Assembly (NCBI GenBank): GCA_019115725.1
Contig: DXCY01000036.1
Span: 1 to 42,185, forward strand
Direction of reading: 5' to 3'
Source of the DNA: Candidatus Luteimonas excrementigallinarum
GTDB taxonomy: Bacteria > Pseudomonadota > Gammaproteobacteria > Xanthomonadales > Xanthomonadaceae
DNA: 42,185 nucleotides
Both the position numbers and the translations under genes were made by a program. Below are positions 39,054-42,185 of the stretch, one piece after another (position 1 is the stretch's first letter; the number at the start of each line of letters is the position of its first letter). The notes under the pieces were generated by a model, which was given only the letters and a program-made list of their open reading frames with translations, ran no database searches and was not told the origin of the DNA.

Positions 39054-40228
39054 GCCTGGGCCTGCTGCTTCCCGCCGCGTTGGCGGCGCTGGGCGCGCTG
39101 CTGGTGCCGCTGCTGATCCACCTGGCCCGGCGCAGCCAGCTGGTGCCCACGCCCTTTGCCGCCCTGCGCTGGCTGCGCCAGGCGGCGCGCCCACAGCGGC
39201 GCGTGCGGCTGGAGGAATGGCCGCTGCTGTTGCTGCGCCTGCTGCTGCTGGCCCTGCTGGCGCTGTGGCTGGCCCGGCCGGTGCTGCACGGCGAGCAGGA
39301 GGCAGCCGGGTGGACGGTTGCGGTGCCGGGCGTGGATACGGCCCAGCTGGCAGACATGGCCGGAAGTGCCGAGCCGCCGCGCTGGCTGGCGCCCGGCTTC
39401 CCGCCGCTGGATGGCCCCGTGCCCTCAGGCCCGGTGTCCGTTGCCAGCCTGCTGCGCCAGCTGGATGCGGAACTGCCCCCCGGCACGGCGCTCGCCGTGG
39501 CCGTGCCAGAGTGGCTGCACGGCATGGATGCGCAGCGGCCGGCGTTGTCGCGCCCGGTGGCCTGGCACGTGTTGGGCGGTGGGATGGAACCGCCAGCACC
39601 TTCCGATCAGCAGCCACCGGCGCTGCAGGTACGTCATGACGACGGCAGCGCTGAGGCGTTGCGATATCTGCGCGCGGCAGCCGCCGCCTGGCATGGCGCG
39701 GACGAATTGTCGGATCTCCCTTTCCAGCTGGCGCCGGCCAGCCAGCCGGTGGAACCCGACGCCACCCACCTGGTGTGGCTGGCCAACGCGCCGGTGCCGG
39801 CGGCGGTCCTCGACTGGGTCCATCAGGGCGGCGTGCTGCTGGCAGCGGCGGACAGCGGGCTGGAGCCGCCGTCGGGCGCCGTTGCCTGGTGGCGCAGCCG
39901 GAACGGTGATGTGCTGGTGGAAGGCGTGCCCTATGGGCAGGGCCGTCTGCTGCGTTTCACCCGACCGCTGGCGCCGGCGCATATGCCCGAGCTGCTGGAT
40001 CCCGACTTTCCACAGCGGCTGCAGCAGGTGCTGCTGCCGCCGCCCCCCGGACCGGCAACGGTTGCCGCGTCCGCCCACGCGCCGCTGCAGGTGGCCACTG
40101 CATGGCCGCAGGCTCCGCGTGAACTGCGCCCGTGGCTGGCGCTGCTGATCGGCTTGCTGTTCCTGCTTGAGCGCTGGCTGGGGACCTCGCCACGGCGGCC
40201 GGCCTTTGCGGCGGGAGGCCAGCCATGA
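39050..40228 (+). CDS. BatA-domain membrane protein
   Basis: This 392-residue protein begins with the double-transmembrane BatA module: a helix at about 3-25 (LLLPAALAALGALLVPLLIHLARR), the RSQLVPTPFAALRWLRQA loop, and a second helix at about 58-82 (LEEWPLLLLRLLLLALLALWLA). A large extracytoplasmic region without obvious vWA metal residues follows. It includes a DUF4159-like or glutamine-amidotransferase-like stretch (LVWLANAPVPAAVLDWVHQGGVLLAAADSG). A last helix is near 360-376. Such proteins sit in the inner membrane of MoxR systems and are of unknown function. The start and stop overlap both neighbours by 4 bases. Confidence 0.8.
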   Translation: MSLGLLLPAALAALGALLVPLLIHLARRSQLVPTPFAALRWLRQAARPQRRVRLEEWPLLLLRLLLLALLALWLARPVLHGEQEAAGWTVAVPGVDTAQLADMAGSAEPPRWLAPGFPPLDGPVPSGPVSVASLLRQLDAELPPGTALAVAVPEWLHGMDAQRPALSRPVAWHVLGGGMEPPAPSDQQPPALQVRHDDGSAEALRYLRAAAAAWHGADELSDLPFQLAPASQPVEPDATHLVWLANAPVPAAVLDWVHQGGVLLAAADSGLEPPSGAVAWWRSRNGDVLVEGVPYGQGRLLRFTRPLAPAHMPELLDPDFPQRLQQVLLPPPPGPATVAASAHAPLQVATAWPQAPRELRPWLALLIGLLFLLERWLGTSPRRPAFAAGGQP

Positions 40229-42185
40229 GTCCGGCGCTGCGCCTGCGCCAGGCCATGCGCGCCGCCCGCCTTCGGGTGGTGCTGTCCAGTGCGCTGCTGG
40301 TGCTGCCGCCGGTCGTGGCCGCCACGGCGCTGGCATGGCGGCTGGGCGGAATGGCGGGGGCAATGATGACGGCTGCGGCCGGATTGCTCGTGGCCACCGC
40401 GGTCACCGCCTGGCGTGCCCGGCGTATCGATACACGCTGGCTGGCGCGGGCGCTGGATGCGCATCGCGGCGACATGGAGGACAGCGCCGCGCTGCTGTTC
40501 GCGCCGCGTGCGGAACTTGGCGCCCTGCAGCGATTGCAGCGCGAGCGCCTGCGCCAGCGTCTGGCCAGCGCGTCCATGCCCGACATGCGGCCGCCCTGGC
40601 CACGGCGCGCGGCGTGGCTGACCGCGGCTGGCGCGCTGCTGATGGCCTCGGCCGCCGTGCTGTGGCCGGGCGAGGTCGACCGCGATGGCATGCGCTCCGC
40701 GCCCGCGCAGTCCACGCCGGCCGGCGTGCCGACGCTGCAGTCATGGCGGTTGTACATCGAGCCGCCGGCCTACACCGGGCTGGAACCGCGGGATGCCGAG
40801 GCGCTGGATGTGGAGGCTCCGGAAGGCTCGCGGCTGCGCTGGACCCTGCGCTTTGCCCCGGATCCGAAGGGCGCCGTGCTCGCCTTCCACGACGGCGATG
40901 AAATCGAACTTGAACCGGCGGATGGCGACTGGAGCGCGGAGCACCTGCTGGCCCGCTCCGCGCTGTATCGCATCCTGCCTGCGGGCGGTGCAGCGCAGCC
41001 CGCGCCGCCGCTGTACCGGCTGGATGCCGTCGCCGACCAGCCGCCGTCGGTGCGGGTGCTGCTGCCCGAGCAGAGCCTCAGCCTGATGCAGCCGGGGCAG
41101 CGCCAGTGGCCGCTGGCGTTCGAGGCCAGCGATGACTACGGCGTGGCCGCCGAGGCCACCCTGCATCTGACCCTGGCCCAGGGCGCCGGAGAGAACATCA
41201 CCTTCGCCGAAAGTACCCGCACCCTCCGCGGCAGCGGGCCACCGACCCGCCGGCGCTTTGAAGCCACGCTCGATCCGCTCGCACTTGGCCTGCAGCAGGG
41301 GGAAGACCTGGTGGTCCGCCTGGAGGTGCGGGACAACCGCACGCCGGCTGCCCAGCGCGGCAGGAGCCCGAGCCTGATCCTGCGCTGGCCGCCCGCGCCG
41401 CCGCCCGACGTGGACGGACTGGACGCCTTCGCCCGCGACGTGCTGCCCGCGTATTTCCGCAGCCAGCGGCAGATCATCATCGATGCCGAGGCGTTGCTGG
41501 AGCAGCAGCCGGCACTGGCGCCGGCGCAGTTCACCGGCCGCTCCGATGCCCTCGGTGTCGATCAGCGCGTGCTGCGCCTGCGCTACGGCCAGTTCCTGGG
41601 CGAGGAGGCCGAGGAAGGCCCGGGTCTGCCGATTGACGATGCGGCGCCGGTGCCACCGCCGACCCTGCTGCCGATCGACGATTTCGGCCAGGAGCCCGCT
41701 GCGCTTCCGGCGCCGGAAAGCGAGGGGCAGGGCCACAAATCCGAGGCCGGCATGACCGACCTGCACGACCATGGCGATGACCGCGGACAGCCGCGTGAGG
41801 CTGGCGCCTTCGGCAGCATGGAGGGCGTGCTGGAGGAATACGCCCACCTGCACGACCTGCCCGAGGCCGCCACCCTGCTGGATCCCCGTACCCGTGAAAC
41901 CCTGCGCCAGGCGCTGGGTGAGATGTGGCAGTCCGAACTGGCCCTGCGTCAGGGTGATCCGGCGCGGGCGCTGCCATCCGCCTATCGCGCGCTGCGTCAT
42001 ATCCAGCAGGTCCGCGAGGCCGATCGCATCTACCTGGCCCGGGTAGGCAGCCAGCTGCCGCCGATTGACCAGAGCCGCCGCCTGCAGGGCGAGCGCGATG
42101 GCATCGCCCGCCGGGCGCTGGCGCCCACTGCGCGTGAGCCGGCCGGGCAGGAGCTGGTGGTGCTGTGGCAGGCCATGGCGGAGGC
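40225..42185 (+). CDS. Large membrane-anchored protein of the MoxR cluster (DUF4175-like), 3' end outside window
   Basis: The frame is open from the ATG at 40225 to the window edge (653 codons visible, no stop). Two N-terminal helices (about residues 17-37 and 43-62) are followed by a short amphipathic stretch and a third helix (about 129-147). Next comes an extracytoplasmic region of beta-rich segments (WRLYIEPPAYTGLEPR, PSVRVLLPEQSLSLMQPG, FEASDDYGVAAEATLHL). The PPAYTG and SDDYGV patterns resemble DUF4175-type proteins. A Pro/acidic-rich linker (about 480-530) and a helical part follow. The ATG overlaps the BatA-type stop by 4 bases. Function is unknown; location in the cluster argues for a structural or substrate-contacting role in the envelope. 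Confidence 0.72.
   Translation, partial: MSPALRLRQAMRAARLRVVLSSALLVLPPVVAATALAWRLGGMAGAMMTAAAGLLVATAVTAWRARRIDTRWLARALDAHRGDMEDSAALLFAPRAELGALQRLQRERLRQRLASASMPDMRPPWPRRAAWLTAAGALLMASAAVLWPGEVDRDGMRSAPAQSTPAGVPTLQSWRLYIEPPAYTGLEPRDAEALDVEAPEGSRLRWTLRFAPDPKGAVLAFHDGDEIELEPADGDWSAEHLLARSALYRILPAGGAAQPAPPLYRLDAVADQPPSVRVLLPEQSLSLMQPGQRQWPLAFEASDDYGVAAEATLHLTLAQGAGENITFAESTRTLRGSGPPTRRRFEATLDPLALGLQQGEDLVVRLEVRDNRTPAAQRGRSPSLILRWPPAPPPDVDGLDAFARDVLPAYFRSQRQIIIDAEALLEQQPALAPAQFTGRSDALGVDQRVLRLRYGQFLGEEAEEGPGLPIDDAAPVPPPTLLPIDDFGQEPAALPAPESEGQGHKSEAGMTDLHDHGDDRGQPREAGAFGSMEGVLEEYAHLHDLPEAATLLDPRTRETLRQALGEMWQSELALRQGDPARALPSAYRALRHIQQVREADRIYLARVGSQLPPIDQSRRLQGERDGIARRALAPTAREPAGQELVVLWQAMAE

Overview
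The window is about 42 kb of very GC-rich, densely coding chromosomal DNA. Three things point to a gammaproteobacterium of the Xanthomonadaceae/Lysobacteraceae (Lysobacter, Luteimonas, Stenotrophomonas, Xanthomonas and relatives): a fused aspartokinase/diaminopimelate decarboxylase gene, the murL-murD2 pair that replaces the usual D-glutamate step of peptidoglycan synthesis, and an HU protein with a Lys/Ala-rich N-terminal tail. I cannot name a genus. I saw no insertion sequence, prophage, CRISPR array, tRNA or rRNA, and no gene-free stretch longer than about 250 bases.

Layout. 1-1487: three minus-strand genes (membrane protein cut by the window edge, membrane-anchored M23 peptidase, HU-like protein). 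1709-5148: OsmC peroxiredoxin, amidohydrolase lipoprotein and DUF5694 protein, plus strand. 5227-10596: overlapping operon lysAC-murL-murD2, linking DAP/lysine metabolism with D-Glu incorporation into cell-wall precursors. 10628-10774: REP-like repeats. 10785-13173: ispB (minus), then ssb and a DUF4019 gene (plus). 13236-15580: lemA and DUF2207 pair (minus). 15737-17778: GAF-GGDEF diguanylate cyclase and EamA transporter (plus). 17803-22092: iron operon (minus) with a FepA-type receptor and an unusual esterase/beta-propeller fusion, behind a promoter overlapped by a Fur-box-like sequence. 22337-22939: nitroreductase.

23186-28843 is a formate dehydrogenase operon fdnG-fdnH-fdnI-fdhE. Its catalytic subunit is a selenoprotein: an in-frame TGA at 23783 is followed by a SECIS-like hairpin. 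Convergent to it are a small uncharacterised gene and a YdeP-type molybdopterin oxidoreductase (28877-31463).

31609 to the right edge is one co-directional cluster: two near-identical-length TldD-type metalloproteases with twin-arginine leaders and TTG starts, one TldE-type partner without a leader, a DUF4159 protein with a related leader, then MoxR ATPase, DUF58, BatA-type and a large membrane-anchored protein running off the window. I regard this exported TldD/TldE-MoxR arrangement as the best candidate for a poorly described system. Its substrate and function cannot be read from the sequence.
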